Shown: positions 44,391 to 56,689 of the stretch, piece after piece | How positions within the stretch are numbered: the stretch's first letter is position 1 | Layout: each line of letters begins with the position of its first letter | NCBI RefSeq assembly: GCF_963583255.1 | Contig: NC_084808.1 | Coordinates: 12,485,501-12,549,500, forward strand | Length of the DNA stretch: 64,000 nt | DNA from: Pyrus communis | Lineage: Eukaryota; Streptophyta; Magnoliopsida; Rosales; Rosaceae | Direction of reading: 5' to 3' | Program-made: the position numbers and the translations under genes | Notes under the pieces: model-generated | Databases searched by the model: none | What the model was told of the DNA's origin: nothing | The model's input: only the letters and a program-made list of their open reading frames with translations

Positions 44391-44726
44391 GTATGTAAGC
44401 TTCTACTTTTTGCTTTGCTGCTCCTAGTTTCAGACTTCTTTCGACAGAGAAAGATTCTCTCCCCTCTTTTTTTTTTTTGCCATTCTCTCCCCTCCTATTT
44501 GAACGGTCACAGTTAAGCCATGTCAACATTTTATATTAATTTTTTATAGAAAGAGAAAGACAAAATAGAGAGTGTGAAAGGAAGGGATAAAAGGGGATAG
44601 AAAGAGGAGGGTAGATAATCCTAGTCTTCTTTTGACTGCTACACGAAACCAACAATAGCTTCAACTGCCTTTGAAAAATACCAAAAGAAAAAAGGAAGGC
44701 TACTTCCTAGCCCTTAATTTTTTCTT

Positions 44727-45711
44727 GGCTTTTTAGCCAAAATGGTTCTTGAGATTTGCATAACACATCACTTTGGTCCATAAGATTGAAAATCAATAGA
44801 AATGGTCCCTGAGATTGTCCACCATCCATTATTTTGGTCATTCCGTTAAAATCTCTATTAAGTGGTTCCGAAGCTCATACTAGAAACTGAGATTTTTGGC
44901 CAGAAGTTTGGGCAATTTTTAAAGCTTCGTAACTCAATTGTTTCTTGACCAAATTTGACCCATAATATATCAAAATGAAGATAGGAAAGTGTTGAACAAG
45001 ATTATATCTATTTGGAAGCCCAATAGTTGTTGGAGATGGCCGGAAAATAGCTTGAAAGGTGACTGGTCCGTGGGAAAACTAGAAAACTCGTCAGAAACTA
45101 GGTAAACTTTAAACGTTCATAACTTCTTTACTCAATGAAATCGAGTGATTCAAAAATGAAAATCATACTTCTCAACGAGAAAAAGAGAACGATACCTTTT
45201 TTGACGGCTAGCTTGAAAGTGGCTAACTCGATGAGACCAAGATAGCCAATTTCGAACAGTTTTCCAACCAAACTATGACGAGTTAGCCATCAAGAAAGTT
45301 ACCATTCTCTTTGTTTCATCAAGAAGTATGATTTTCAGTTTTGAATCACTCGATTTCGTTGCGTACTGAAGAAGTTATGAACGTTTATAGTTTACCCAGT
45401 TTTTCTGCGGACCAGTCAACTTTGAAGCTATTTTCCGGCCATCTTCGGCAACCATTGGGCTTCCAAATAGATATTATGGGTCGAATTTGGTTAAAAAACG
45501 ATTGAGTTACGAAGCTTTGAAAATTGCCAAAACTTCCGGCTAAAAATCTCAGTTTCCGATATGAGCTCTGGGACCACTTAATGGAGTTTTTAACAGAAAG
45601 ATCAAAATAATGGATGGTGAACAATCTTAAGGATCATTTCTATTGATTTTCAATCTCAGAGACCAAAGTAATGTGTTATGCAAATCTTAGGGATCATTTT
45701 GATAAAAAGCC
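44727..45711. mobile_element. Foldback Mutator-like element
   Basis: 985 bp. Left end GGCTTTTTAGCCAAAATGGT, right end inverted GGCTTTTTATCAAAATGATC. The arms match along almost the whole length (GATTTGCATAACACATCACT; AAAGCTTCGTAACTCAATTG; GTGGCTAACTCGATGAG region in the centre). Flanked by a 9 bp near-repeat TTTTTTCTT / ATTTTTCTT. No ORF. Confidence 0.65.
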
Positions 45712-46927
45712 ATTTTTCTTTTTTTGGGAAACTAAAAAGCGTTTGCAAATGCCACCCAAATCAAGGAACCAAGATCATCATGTTGTCCCCTTTTTTCTTT
45801 GCCTTTTAGTATATTAGCCGAAAGGAGAAAACAATTTGGCCGCATATTCAACAAGAACTCCCTTTCCACTTAGTATATATGCATATCTATTAAAAAAAAA
45901 TATATAGTAAATATGCATATATGACATAGTTGTTAATTGTAAAGGGGTGAAAATCAAAGCCAGCAGACACTACCAATTTTAGCTGATTTAAGTACTGTCT
46001 GCGTGATCATGTACATTTTTGGTTTCGAATACTGGAAAGTTATTCGTTAGGATTTAATATTCCTTTCTCTAAATTAGGACACGTTTTTATTAAAATAAGC
46101 CGATTATTGCATCATTTTTTTATACCTTTCCACCTATATATGCACAAATTCTTTCCATATGCTCTGCCTTTCAACACGTCAACAATCTATCAAACCCCAT
46201 CTACATCTATATACGGTTAAACACAAGTGTGATCAAATCAACAATCTATCAAACCGCATCGACAGCAAAATATAGTATAAACACAAGTCTGATCAAATCA
46301 TGAATAGTGATGCAACAACCGACGAATTTTCTCTCTGGACATAATAGGTTAGTTAAGGTATTAGCACCCGTTTTTAGAAAACTTTTATTAGTAGGACCAT
46401 TAGCAGTGATGAGCGGAGCAGTATAATCACGTCAAAATAGAGCACTCCTGGAAAAAAACCCTTTCTCATACTTCTTCATCTTGAATTATTTCATGATGAC
46501 GACAATGGAGAAAAATTATTGTAGGTAAAACTTGAGCATCACCATTGATTCTTTCCTTACTTCCAACAAACACCATAGTAAATTCCGGAAACATTTTCCT
46601 ACTTGCTCCCTAATAAGGAAATTAATTATCCCACATAAAAAGGAAAAGAAAAAAAGAAAAGAAAAGAAAACAGGTGAGGAAATGAAACCAAAGGAATAAG
46701 AAAACTCACCCGCACGTTCAAAATCCAAAACCGCCAAGCCAATGACACAACGTGCTTAGGGTGACCCCACGATTATTGGGGTCTCCCCCACTGCAACTAC
46801 CACCACGCGGAAACGTGTGTCATTCGCAATAACAAATGGTTTCTTCACCAAAATTCCCGCACTCACTCACTTTTTCTCGTAGGCCACAAGAAATACCCTT
46901 ATAAAGGCACCCTTGTCTTATCTAATT
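45712..46927. other. Intergenic DNA with a short tandem duplication
   Basis: CAACAATCTATCAAACC followed by CATC..ACACAAG.(G/C)TGATCAAATCA occurs twice in tandem at about 46180-46299 (period about 60 bp). Nothing else recognised; a GC-rich stretch at 46740-46830 shows no ORF. Confidence 0.5.
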
Positions 46928-47035
46928 TTTTCCGAACAAACGATAGTACTACATGAATGAGATGGGAGAGTGGGCACCTTACAACTTCTCACTTATAACT
47001 GAAGAAGAATACCACTAGACTATCTCTTATCTATT
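46928..47035 (-). mobile_element. SINE fragment, family 1
   Basis: On + it reads CCGAACAAACGATAGTACTA, then GGAGAGTGGGCA, CTTCTCACTTATAACTGAAG and AATACCACTAGACTAT, the reverse of the family seen at 9619 and 24395. Internal part deleted. Confidence 0.55.
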
Positions 47036-47558
47036 TACTTATCGTTTTTTTTTCTTTTGAAATCTAAAACTTCAGCCGTCACAAAGATTCTTGACTTGAG
47101 CACCTATCTCTTGTCTATCCAATTATCTTCCTCTTTCGTAAGCTAAAACTTTCGCTTTGATTGAAAAATTGGGTACTCAATAGTGGAGATGACATAGAAG
47201 ATCAAGACAAATCTACATAAATTAGAATATCAATACACACGTAGTGGAGAATAGGGGTGGGCATAGTTCGGTTTGGTGCGGTTTTGAGTTAAACCAAAAC
47301 CAAAACTGCAAGTTTTTGTGGTTTGGTTCATTGCGGTTTTGAGGCTAAAACCAAAGTGAAACCAAACGATTTGGTTTGGTTCGGTTTGGTTTTAAACGGT
47401 TTTGGTTTGGTTTTATTGTTTGAAAAAAACTATTATGGTTACCTAGTTGTATCTCATTTCATTTTCATTTGATATGCACTTCAATTCTCTTGTATGAGAA
47501 ACATTTACTGTTTGTTTTTTATTTTCATATCTTTTATCACTGCATTGTTCAAGCATGC

Positions 47559-48536
47559 TGTTTTGGCCCAAAATAATATTATTGGGCCGAGCGTAGGTTT
47601 ATATTTTGCCCAAAGCTTTTCCAAACGTATTATGGGCTGTCTAGTGGTCATAAGCCGCTCAGTTAGGGCGGTCGAGTCCTATTGCAAGAAGAAGTGATTT
47701 GGATAAGAGTGGATGGGTCGAAGTCCTAGTACGATAAGGAGTCTCAATGGAGTGAGGACACTGATATTTGAGAAGTGAAGGTGGCCAGATAAAGAGTTTG
47801 GTTCAAAGCCCTATTAGGAGTAGGATTGGCCGAGCCCTAGTTGGACTAGGATGAAGAATCCTAATTCGAGTATAGTTTTGATTCGGCCAAGATGAGATTG
47901 GCTGCTATAAATAGAAGAGGGTGCATCATTCGAAAGCCCTTCCAATTCAACACACAAATTGCCCTGCGCAAACCTCTCAAACATTTTGAGATTTTTTATT
48001 TTCTTTTTCCGCCAACACACCTTCAATTTGGATAAACAACACTGCGAAGGCAACCGGTGACATCTTCAGTTTGGATAAAAAACACTGTTGTAGTAGAATT
48101 AACCGTTCTCGGAGCGCCTTCAATTTGGATAAACAGCATAGCATCGAGGCTGACTGGTTATTTATCCAAGTCTCAGTCGAGAAGGATTTTCGAATCCTTA
48201 TTGGCAGAGGTCATCTCATTAGCCATCTCAGCAAAGTGAAGTGTTACAGGTTACTACATTCGGCACATTGAAAGCAGAACTTGATATTGAACTTCGCAGA
48301 ACTAGTAGCCTTGTCTTTAGGCTCTAGAACTCGAAGGCCGAGCCATGTTCCTTCCTCGGCCGCAATCGCAAGATCAAGAAGTTAGCAGCGCGCTCAACGT
48401 AAAATCAACACATTCTACTCCTCGGCCGAGCTTGGGCGACGAGTTGGCACGCCTCACATACAATTGAAGGACGTAGTTAGCTTATTATTTACTCGGCCTG
48501 CGCACCACGTAGGTTTGGTAGTTTTTAGGGTTAACA
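47559..48536 (+). repeat. 5' LTR of the Tat element
   Basis: TGTTTTGGCCCAAAATAATA .. GGGTTAACA. Promoter TATAAATAG at 47906-47914. Downstream, the motif TTCARTTTGGATAAAC occurs three times with about 45-60 bp spacing (about 48024, 48064, 48118). Same length as the 3' LTR. Confidence 0.9.
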
Positions 48537-48558
48537 TTTTGGCACGCCCGGTGGGATC
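48537..48558 (+). other. Primer binding site region
   Basis: TTTTGGCACGCCCGGTGGGA follows the 5' LTR directly, where the minus-strand primer binds. I recall this word from other Tat-type elements; the priming tRNA was not determined. Confidence 0.6.
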
Positions 48559-48580
48559 CAGTGCTAAAACTTCAGAGTTC

Positions 48581-50338
48581 ATGACCATTGAGACATGGTT
48601 AGTTAAAAAGAAAACAGTCACGGGAAAGTCAACGATCGACCTGCCGGTTCAGAGCCCTGGACAAGATTTGTCACAGGCAAAAAATCCCCTTATTACTGTG
48701 ACACTTGAAGCTGCAAGTGCGACACACCGAGAAAATGAAGTTTGTCTCGAAGGCCAGCCTCGTAACGCAGAAATTCCCAACAAAACCACATGCATTTTAA
48801 TTGAATGGATAGTGGAAGACTGCGACGAAGATGGTGGGGAAGGCTCTGATCCGCCGACTAGGTCGTTTCTTTGAAGACGACTTGATGAGCAATATCGACA
48901 GGTCGAATAGTCGATCGGCCAAAAAATGAACAGTTTGCTCGAGGTAATACGAAGTAATGGTGATACACACACTAGATTGCTTGAACTATTGGTCAGTAAG
49001 GCCTTCGAAGATGGACACACCGATCAGCTTCGACAACTTCCATTTAAGAGTAATCCACTGCAAGGCGAGACAGGATCCGCTTTGCTCCAACTGATGGACT
49101 TGGAAAAAAGAAAGGATCAAGCGGTAGATCAAACAGATTCAACTAGGGAGTGGAAACAATACCCGTCAATATGATTGAGGTCCAAAAGATGATCGATTCG
49201 GCCCTAAAAAAAGGGCTGAAGTTCCTAAAATTCATCCATCTATACCTGGCTTATGTGGAGAAGTTTGAATATCCTAAAGGCTTCAAGAACCCAAATTTCA
49301 GCCTTTTTGCTGGAAAATCATCCTTGTCTTTGTTAGAACATGTAGCTCGGTTCACTGTGCAATGCAGAGATGTTAATAACGACTTCCATAAATTGTGACT
49401 ATTCAACTTCTAGTTAATAGGTTCAGCATTTGCTTGGTACATCAACCTCCCGCCTAATTCCGTCTATAGTTGGGAGAAACTAGTCAAAAAGTTCCATGAA
49501 CAATTTTATCGGCCGATGATAGAAATGTTAGTTTCATCACTAGCTAGGATGGCTTAAGCATCAGGCGAGTCGCCAATGGAATGCTTAACAAGGTTTAAGT
49601 CAGCCAGAAATTGGTGCCAAGTACCTTTCCCTGAAGTTGAATTCGTCAGAATCGCTCTAAACGACCTGGATGTGGGAATATAAAAAGAAATTCTTGGGGG
49701 CAAACTTCCGAGATATGTACGAACTGGCCCAGCACGTTGAGCAGTATGATTATTTGCTCTGAGAGGAAAAGATCTCGAAGTCCTTATCCCGGGGAACGAT
49801 ATACAAGAAGCCCACGGTTAGTTACGTATCGACCAAATACGAGGATTCCCAATACGCTAGTGTGGACGTGGCCGAGATAGTAATAGATAAACCATACGTT
49901 TGCAAGGCATTAGCTCAAATTAATTCCAAGGATGCCAAAACCCGCTCGGCCTCTGAAGAGACGATTAAAACATTGAAAGTCTACATTTTCGATATCACCA
50001 AGGTCGATGCAATTTTCGACCAGTTGCTGTTGGCAAAGATCATTAAACTTCGGCCAGGACATAACATTCCTAAGGCCGAAGAGTTAAAAGGCAAAACGTA
50101 TTGCAAGTACCATAACTTAAACAAGCATACCATCAGCAATTGCGTCGTGTTCCATGATGCCATTCAAAGCTGGATTGATAAAGGCAAGCTAAAGTTTCCT
50201 GAAAAACAAATGATTATCGACGTTAATCCCTTTCCCTTGACAAAAATTGGCATGGTGAATGTTCATCTACCCAAGAGCAAATGGGAAGGGAAGGCCGAAT
50301 TTATCCCAGTACAACATGTCCTAAAGCAGAACTCTTAG
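48581..50338 (+). pseudogene. Tat element gag
   Basis: Starts MTIETWLVKKKTVTGKST. The core is in pieces: FKNPNFSLFAGKSSLSLLEH, AFAWYINLPPNSVYSWEKLV, FYRPMIEMLVSSLARM and MECLTRFKSARNWCQ are conserved gag blocks. A zinc-knuckle-like CKYHNLNKHTISNC sits near the end (about 50100-50145). At least four stops or frameshifts (for example the stop at 48872 and the shift near 49160). Confidence 0.8.
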
Positions 50339-51978
50339 CCGCGACTCAAGATTGATTTATTTTCAAATGAATCGCCTATGGAGTTTTTGGGATCGGCCAT
50401 AGTCGAATCTATGTCAGACTCCAATGCAGAAGAAGCTGATGGACCGATGATTTTGTGTGGCTGTTGTAAAACACGTGTCATCCTAACCGAACCTAAGGAG
50501 AAAACACCTCAGGCTCCAACATCACAGCAACCGTCCACGGCCGCAGCGACACCTCCAAAAAAACTCGATGCCAACCAACGCTAGAAGGTGTTCGAAAGGG
50601 TCGGTCCTCAAGTACGAACGAACGACCCAACCTCAGCCAGACAGCGTCTTGACTTTGACGTGCCATTTTATAATGAGGATTATTACTCGTGTAACTCCAG
50701 CAGTTCGATTTCATCGGTGAGTCAAAAAAACTTTAAGCCACCTGAGCCACGCGACCAACGTTGGTATAGTTACAATTCTCCTACTGGCATGTATACGACG
50801 TTATCCAAATCTTAGAAACGTTTCCGCCAGCGGATAGATTGCATGGCTTGACAACAGGCAGCGCATGCTACTTCGACTACCAGGTGGCAGCTGAAAGAGG
50901 CAGCAAGAAGCAGAGACGACTGACAAACCCCGACCATCATGGCCGAATTGCTCCAAGGGAAAAAGGAAGTTGATCGTAACTTTGAAACCACCATTGAAGA
51001 CTCTGAGAAACGCATTAAACTATTTCTTTGGCCTGGGGAGATGAAAGTTCGTCTCGAGCATTTCAAAAAAGAAGCCGAAAGCAAGCTTCCCTCATTGCCC
51101 CCGTAAGAGTCATTAATAAGAATCCAGTGGAATATACGCCCTTCATTCCTTGGCGAATCCTTGGAGTACAGGTGAGAATTTCACAAGAAACATTCTGCCA
51201 ATGATTTGTACGGTCTGCCCAAGGCATGTCAATAAGCCCTCGACCTGACATTAACTTACCTTGATGTTGAACAGATTATCCAGAAAACCACTAATCCAAC
51301 AATGAAGGCTAGGTTCCAGCATATACGTGAGGCTCGGGTCCTTGGCTTCGAGGTCGGCCCAAACACAAACATAGACACTGCCGAGCTTCTTTTTTCCCTT
51401 GAAGACCTTCAACATTTATGATATCATTTCGAAGTCTTCTCGGCCGTATCTTTCTTCAGCCTTATGGCCGATAAGAAGGATCATGTGGCGTATTTAGATG
51501 CGTACTTAGACACAAGGAACACCCGAATCGCCTATGAAGAACGAGCCCGTAAAACACTGCAAGGACAAAATCAAACCTCAGTAACGAGCATGCTCGAAGA
51601 CGATAGCCAAAATGAAACAGGTCTAGGTGCCATACCACAAGAGCAAGCATCCGATGAGGTAGAAGATAACCATGACAAGAATGCTTAAAAGCATGATATT
51701 GCACTGATCACCCAGAGGAAGATGACCAGGACCCGATGGGTCATTCAGTCCTCGAAAACATCGAAATCAACATAGTCCATGTTTTACCTGCTGAATTTCG
51801 ACCAACCACACACCAACCAAATTTCTTGGATGATGGTGTGGTTGCCGAGGAAGCAACACAAATCGATTTCATCGCCAGCGAATAAGATGGGCAACCGAGT
51901 AAGGACGAAAAAGCAGCCTTAGCCAAATTGTTCCCCCGCTCATCTTCTGTTAATCTCCAACATCTGAAGCCGTTGTAC
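50339..51978 (+). pseudogene. Tat element gag-protease linker and protease N-part
   Basis: Low-complexity linker in broken frames, then VLPAEFRPTTHQPNFLDDGV and LFPRSSSVNLQHLKPLY immediately before the inserted solo LTR. In related elements LQHLKPLY is followed directly by VTAHI.GYP, which is found at 53717. Confidence 0.75.
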
Positions 51979-53711
51979 TGATAAGCTCATATTTATATAA
52001 ATTTTACATCAAGTTCACTTGTCTTTTCTTAGTTAGTTCCTTATATTTTTGAGCTATTTACTTTGTTTTTTTGTTTTGTAGGATTTGTCAAGTAAAGAAA
52101 AGAAAAATAGCACAAGTGGAATTTTAAGTAACAAATTCATCAACACTGCCTGTGCAGGTCAGCTGACTTTGGAAGCAAGTTACGAACAACTCAGAATGAA
52201 TTAGAGAATGAGCCTTATATGCTTGGAAAGCTACAGATGTCTATTTTTTGGAGCATTTTGCGGATTTTTTCTAGAAGAAGTTATGGCCATTTTAACACTG
52301 AAAGGTTCCCATGAGGATGAGCAGTTTGTAACTGACAAGAAAGCATTGAAAGCAATAAATCCAATAAAACTAGCAGCCAAAACTAATGCAGCCAAGAACA
52401 AGCCAGCTAACACCTATTCAAATATCAGAGGACATGGAAAATTAAGTGGGAGTAATGGGCATAAAGGCTGCCCAAAGAGTTACAATTGTTTTAGCATTTC
52501 CTCTCACTTATTGTCATCACTAAATGGCTGTTAGTGGGGTGATTTATGGAGAAAAAACTGTGGCAGCAAAAAAGAAGAAAAGGGCTGTAGGTTGCAGCGG
52601 AAAAGAGGAGAAAAAAGGTGGAAAAAAAAAGATAGAAAAAAAGGAAGGAAAGCAAGGAAAAAAGGCAAGGCTGCAGCGTTGGGGAAGGAAGGAAAGGAGG
52701 AGGCCTCAGTCGATTTCTTTCGGTTCTATTTTCTCAAGCTCATGTCTATCTTTTGTTTTAACTTAAGGATGTGTAACTAATTTTTAGTAGTTAGGGGCTG
52801 TTTTGAAGCCCCGAATATGATTGCAAGTTTGTTATGACATTTCGTTTGAATTACTTTTATGAATGGATGAAAATTAGTTCACTACTTGTCTCATTGATGA
52901 ATTCTTTATGTGTTTTCTACAGATGCATACTTAGTAAGCATATCTAGGATTCTAATGCTATGAATATGTGTGTGCCTGCCCTTGTCGAATAAGGACCTAC
53001 ATATGTTCTAGAGTAGTATTTGTTAATTGCGATTAACATGTGAACCAATTTATAGGATAAGTAAGACAACGTCAGTACTTATGATGCCTTGTGATGACTC
53101 AAACTCTTTTCATTCTTAATGATTTCTACTTGTTAAATCTATGAACACGCCATTCTAGATTGCATGTTAGAGACTAAGTTAAGTTGAAAACGCCATTCTC
53201 TTAACATACTACATAAGAAAGAGTAATAGGTTGAGTTCTAACATTGAGCCAACTTGAGCATCTTCATCCAAAAATTAAAGGAATTTGAATGAAAGAAAAT
53301 ATGTTTGCATGATTATTTGGTGGTAGATAGCAATTCCCCTAACTCGTTTTTCTTAATCTGCGAACTACTTAAAATCTGTTTTTGTCCTATTTTTGTTTGA
53401 TTTAATTTAAATAGCAAATCAACTCCAAAAATCCCAAAAATTTGTGTGAGTGTCGCTCTATGTGTCTAGTATCTGCATATAAAATTTTGTAGACTTTAGA
53501 TAAGTGTAAGTCGGTCTAATAATTATTTTTCGGTGGCTGGCCAGTAGGGACAGCAGCCCAATTTTTGTGACATTTTAAGTAGTTAGATAAAATAATCTTT
53601 TGTGGGAAAGACCGTTATTTTCATATGCTACAATTGACAAATCTTATTGTTAATAAGGAAAATTAATAGGATATTTGTGTGCTACTTTATGGTGTGCTTT
53701 TAATCCTATGA
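51979..53711 (+). mobile_element. 1.7 kb solo LTR inside the Tat protease
   Basis: Flanked by the 5 bp direct repeat TGTAC (51974-51978 and 53712-53716); excision joins LKPLY to VTAHIKGYP in frame. Begins TGATAAGCTCATATTTA, which resembles the start of the 1141-3485 solo LTR (TGACAGGAGCATATTTA), and ends CCTATGA, again GA and not CA. The 3' part has GGGAAAGACCGTTATTTTCA. No ORF of a known family inside. Confidence 0.7.
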
Positions 53712-53716
53712 TGTAC

Positions 53717-54103
53717 GTTACGGCTCATATTAAAGGATACCCAATTTCTAAGGTGTTTATCGATTGTGGGGCCACAGTGAACATCATGCCTGTATCCACC
53801 ATGAAGGCATTACGCCGCTCCAATGACAAACTTATACCGTTAAGAGTAACCATGAGCAGCTTCGTCGGCGACAAGTCCCAAACCAAAAGGGTGCTCCCGT
53901 TAGAGGTAAGCGTTGTACGTCGTAACCACATAACCGCATTTTTTATAATTGACTCAAAGACCGAATATCATGCATTGCTTGGTCGTGACTGGATCCATCA
54001 AACGAGTTGCATTCCTTCGTCACTGTACAAGTTCTCATCTTTTGGGATGGAAAATCGGTTGTGGTCCACCCAGTCGATAATCAGCTGTTCGAAACCAACA
54101 TGA
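53717..54103 (+). pseudogene. Tat element aspartic protease
   Basis: VTAHIKGYPISKVFIDCGAT carries the catalytic Asp in D-C-G (D-S/T-G in most proteases), followed by VNIMPVSTMKALRRS, MSSFVGDKSQTK and ALLGRDWIHQTSCIP, the C-terminal LLGRDW motif. This domain is open; the ORF ends at 54103. Cuts the polyprotein in a live element. Confidence 0.85.
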
Positions 54104-54540
54104 TTCAAGCCTGCTATTATAACGATCACGTCGGTTACATTACCTTGCAATCTTTTAATGAGGACGGACGGCCGACTTAGATCTCAGTCCAGAAAGCCAT
54201 CAAGGTAGGCACTAAGACTGTACACCAAGAATCGACGAGACTCAGCTTGGCCGACTTAATTACCAACACTGATGACTGACGCCAAACGAGAAAGGCGTCG
54301 GGCCACGCATCCACCATGGAGTGTCTGCTGGCTCATTGGTATGCTATTTCCAAGCATCCACATTCGGGCATAAACTTAATCGAATTTTTGGCCGAGGGAG
54401 ATAATGGCCCAGTATTATCGTTAGATAAAGTTTAGGCCGCACCAGCCAAACTCAAAGACAGTCAGCCTCAAGTTAAGGACCTATTAGAAGAAATAAATGT
54501 TGGAACGATCGATGACCCTCCGCCGTTATTTGTTAGTGCG

Positions 54541-55500
54541 TTGTTACCCCACTCCATGAAAATCAAACTTTGTAAATTACTAAACGAGTTTAAAGATTGT
54601 TTTGCTTGGAGTTATCATGAGATGCCGGGCTTCGATTGGACCCTCGTTGAACATGAATTACGCATTAAAGCTGGTTGTAAGTATTTTCCGCCAGCCCCCT
54701 CACTGATTCTCGACCGAAGTCAGCATAAAAGACAAACTGGTTCGACTTTTAAAAGCTAGGTTTATTTGGACCGCTCGATACATCGAGTGGCTAGTAATAT
54801 TGTCCCGGTGCCAAAGAAAAATGGCGCCCTACGCATCTGTATCGATTTTCGTAATTTGAATCTGGCAACTCCCAAAGATGGAAAACCTGGTGCCAATCTC
54901 AGATTTATTAATTAATGATGCAGTCAATTATGAAATGTTGTCCTTCATGGACGACCATGCTGGCTACAACCAGATTTTTATCGCCGAAGTCAATGTTCAC
55001 AAAACCTCTTTTCATTGCCTCGGGGCACTCGGCATATACGAATGGGTCGTCATGCCATTCGGCCTCAAGAACGTCAGTGCCACATACCAACGAGCTATGA
55101 ATACCATATTCCATGATTTGATTGGTACGATCATGTAAGTATATATCGACGATGTGGTAGTGAAATCGAAGAGTCGCCGAACGCATCTAAATGATCTTCG
55201 ACAAGCGTTCCTTCGTATGTGCCATCATAATCTCAAAATGAACCGGCCAAATGCGTTTTCGGTGTATTGGTCGGCAACTTTCTGGGTTTTCTTGTACATC
55301 ATCGTGGCATTGAGGTGGACGAAAATAAAGCTCACGCAATCATTAGTGCTTTACCTCCGATAACCAAGAAACAACTTCAGTCTCTACTCGGGAAGATAAT
55401 TTTTCTCCGTTGTTTCATAGCTAATTCGGCAGGCAAAATGAAAGCGTTATCTACGCTTTTGAAACTTAAGGACTCAAATAGGTTTGAGTGGCATGATGAA
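54541..55500 (+). pseudogene. Tat element reverse transcriptase
   Basis: FKDCFAWSYHEMPGFDWTLV opens the domain. VPVPKKNGALRICIDFRNLN, MDDHAGYNQIFIAEVNVHKT, YEWVVMPFGLKNVSATYQRA and YIDDVVVKSK (catalytic Y-I-D-D, 55142-55153) are in the expected order, with GFLVHHRGIEVDENKAHAI and LGKIIFLRCFIANSAGKM after. A stop just before YIDD and several frameshifts break it. Confidence 0.9.
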
Positions 55501-55502
55501 CA

Positions 55503-55835
55503 TTAGACGGCTTTTACGCAACTCAAGGTCTCCTTTACAACACCACCAGTCCTCATACCTCCGCGGCGCAAAAGGCCTCTTAAGCTATACATTTTGGCAG
55601 CTGATGAGTCAATCGGTTGTGTCCTTGCAAAAGACAACGATGTTGGGCGTGAACAAACTATCTTTTATCTTAGCTGGAATCTGAATTCGCATGAGATCAA
55701 CTATTCACCCATCGAGAAACTTTGCTTAACTTTGTTTTTTGTCGCGTCAAAACTTCGACATTACATGCTCCCATCAATTACGCATGTCATCACTAGACAA
55801 ATGTTATTTGTTACATGCTCACTCGGCCTATAGTA
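55503..55835 (+). pseudogene. Tat element gypsy-type RNase H
   Basis: TAFTQLKVSFTTPPVLIPPR, LYILAADESIGCVLAKDNDV and EINYSPIEKLCLTLFFVASK are the gypsy RNase H blocks; ASKLRHYMLPSITHVITR follows. First Asp appears as AADES. One frameshift. Confidence 0.8.
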
Positions 55836-55852
55836 AAAGGCTGAATTAGGAA

Positions 55853-56392
55853 ATGGATAATGGCATTATCCGAGTTCACTTTGCAGTACGTGCCCCAAAA
55901 AGCCGTCAAAGGACAAGCTCTAGCCGATTTTTTGGCCCAACACCCTTCCCCATATGGTTTGAGGGCAACAAAGTCAACATCCGCATGGTCGAAACACGAG
56001 ACAACTACTGGATGATGCACTTTGATAGTTCTAGTACCTCGGCCTCAGCTGGTGTTGGCATCGCCATTCAATCCCCCGACCACTACCGTTGGTATTTCTC
56101 TCTCAAGCTAGACTTCAATTGTACGAATAATCAGGCCGAGTATGAAGCTCTTATTATTGGCCTTCACATCTTTCATGACTTACAAGCAGCCCGCGTCCTC
56201 GTCCTTGGTGATTCAGAACTTGTGATTAACCAATTAAATGGCATTTTTCGTTGCATGAGTTGTACTTTGGCGCCTTATCACATGGTTGCCACCTATTTGG
56301 CCGAGTCGTTTGAGGGAATTACATTTGAGCACAATTTGCGTGTTCGAAACACTGATGCAAACGAACTCGCTCAAATAGCCTCCACAGCATAA
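55853..56392 (+). pseudogene. Tat element second RNase H (archaeal type)
   Basis: A 179-codon open frame. MMHFDSSSTSASAGVGIAIQ gives the first Asp, NNQAEYEALIIGL the Glu, VLVLGDSELVINQLNG the second Asp and NTDANELAQIA the last Asp, so all four catalytic acids remain. A second RNase H between RT/RNase H and integrase is a known feature of Tat elements. Confidence 0.88.
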
Positions 56393-56689
56393 TTCCTTAG
56401 GGTGAGCTAGGCCAGGCAATACCTGTAGGATGACGATCTTACCCAGCCTTGGTTAATCAGCAAGTTCTCCAGTGCAATCACATGATACGTACACGAGTGA
56501 TGTCCTTACCATCGTTGTTAGAATGAGGAGATCCTGTAGAAGTATGCTGTCGAGACATTGCTAGACGATTAGAGAAGGTCGATTATACGATATCTCGATA
56601 ACCCTAGCGACAAACACGATCGGAGGACAAGAGTCCATGCCACAAACCACATGTCATACCAGAATGAGTTATATCGAAAGGGTGAGGAT

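Noticed and set aside
46740..46830. Promoter of a - strand gene
   Set aside because: GC-rich patch and some purine-rich DNA only; no coding exon was found on either side.
47494..47697. 67-codon ORF near the hAT/LTR junction
   Set aside because: It crosses from hAT into the Tat 5' LTR and has no family match.
52208..52766. Lys-rich ORFs in the 51979-53711 insert
   Set aside because: No known domain; composition comes from an A/G-rich tract within a solo LTR.
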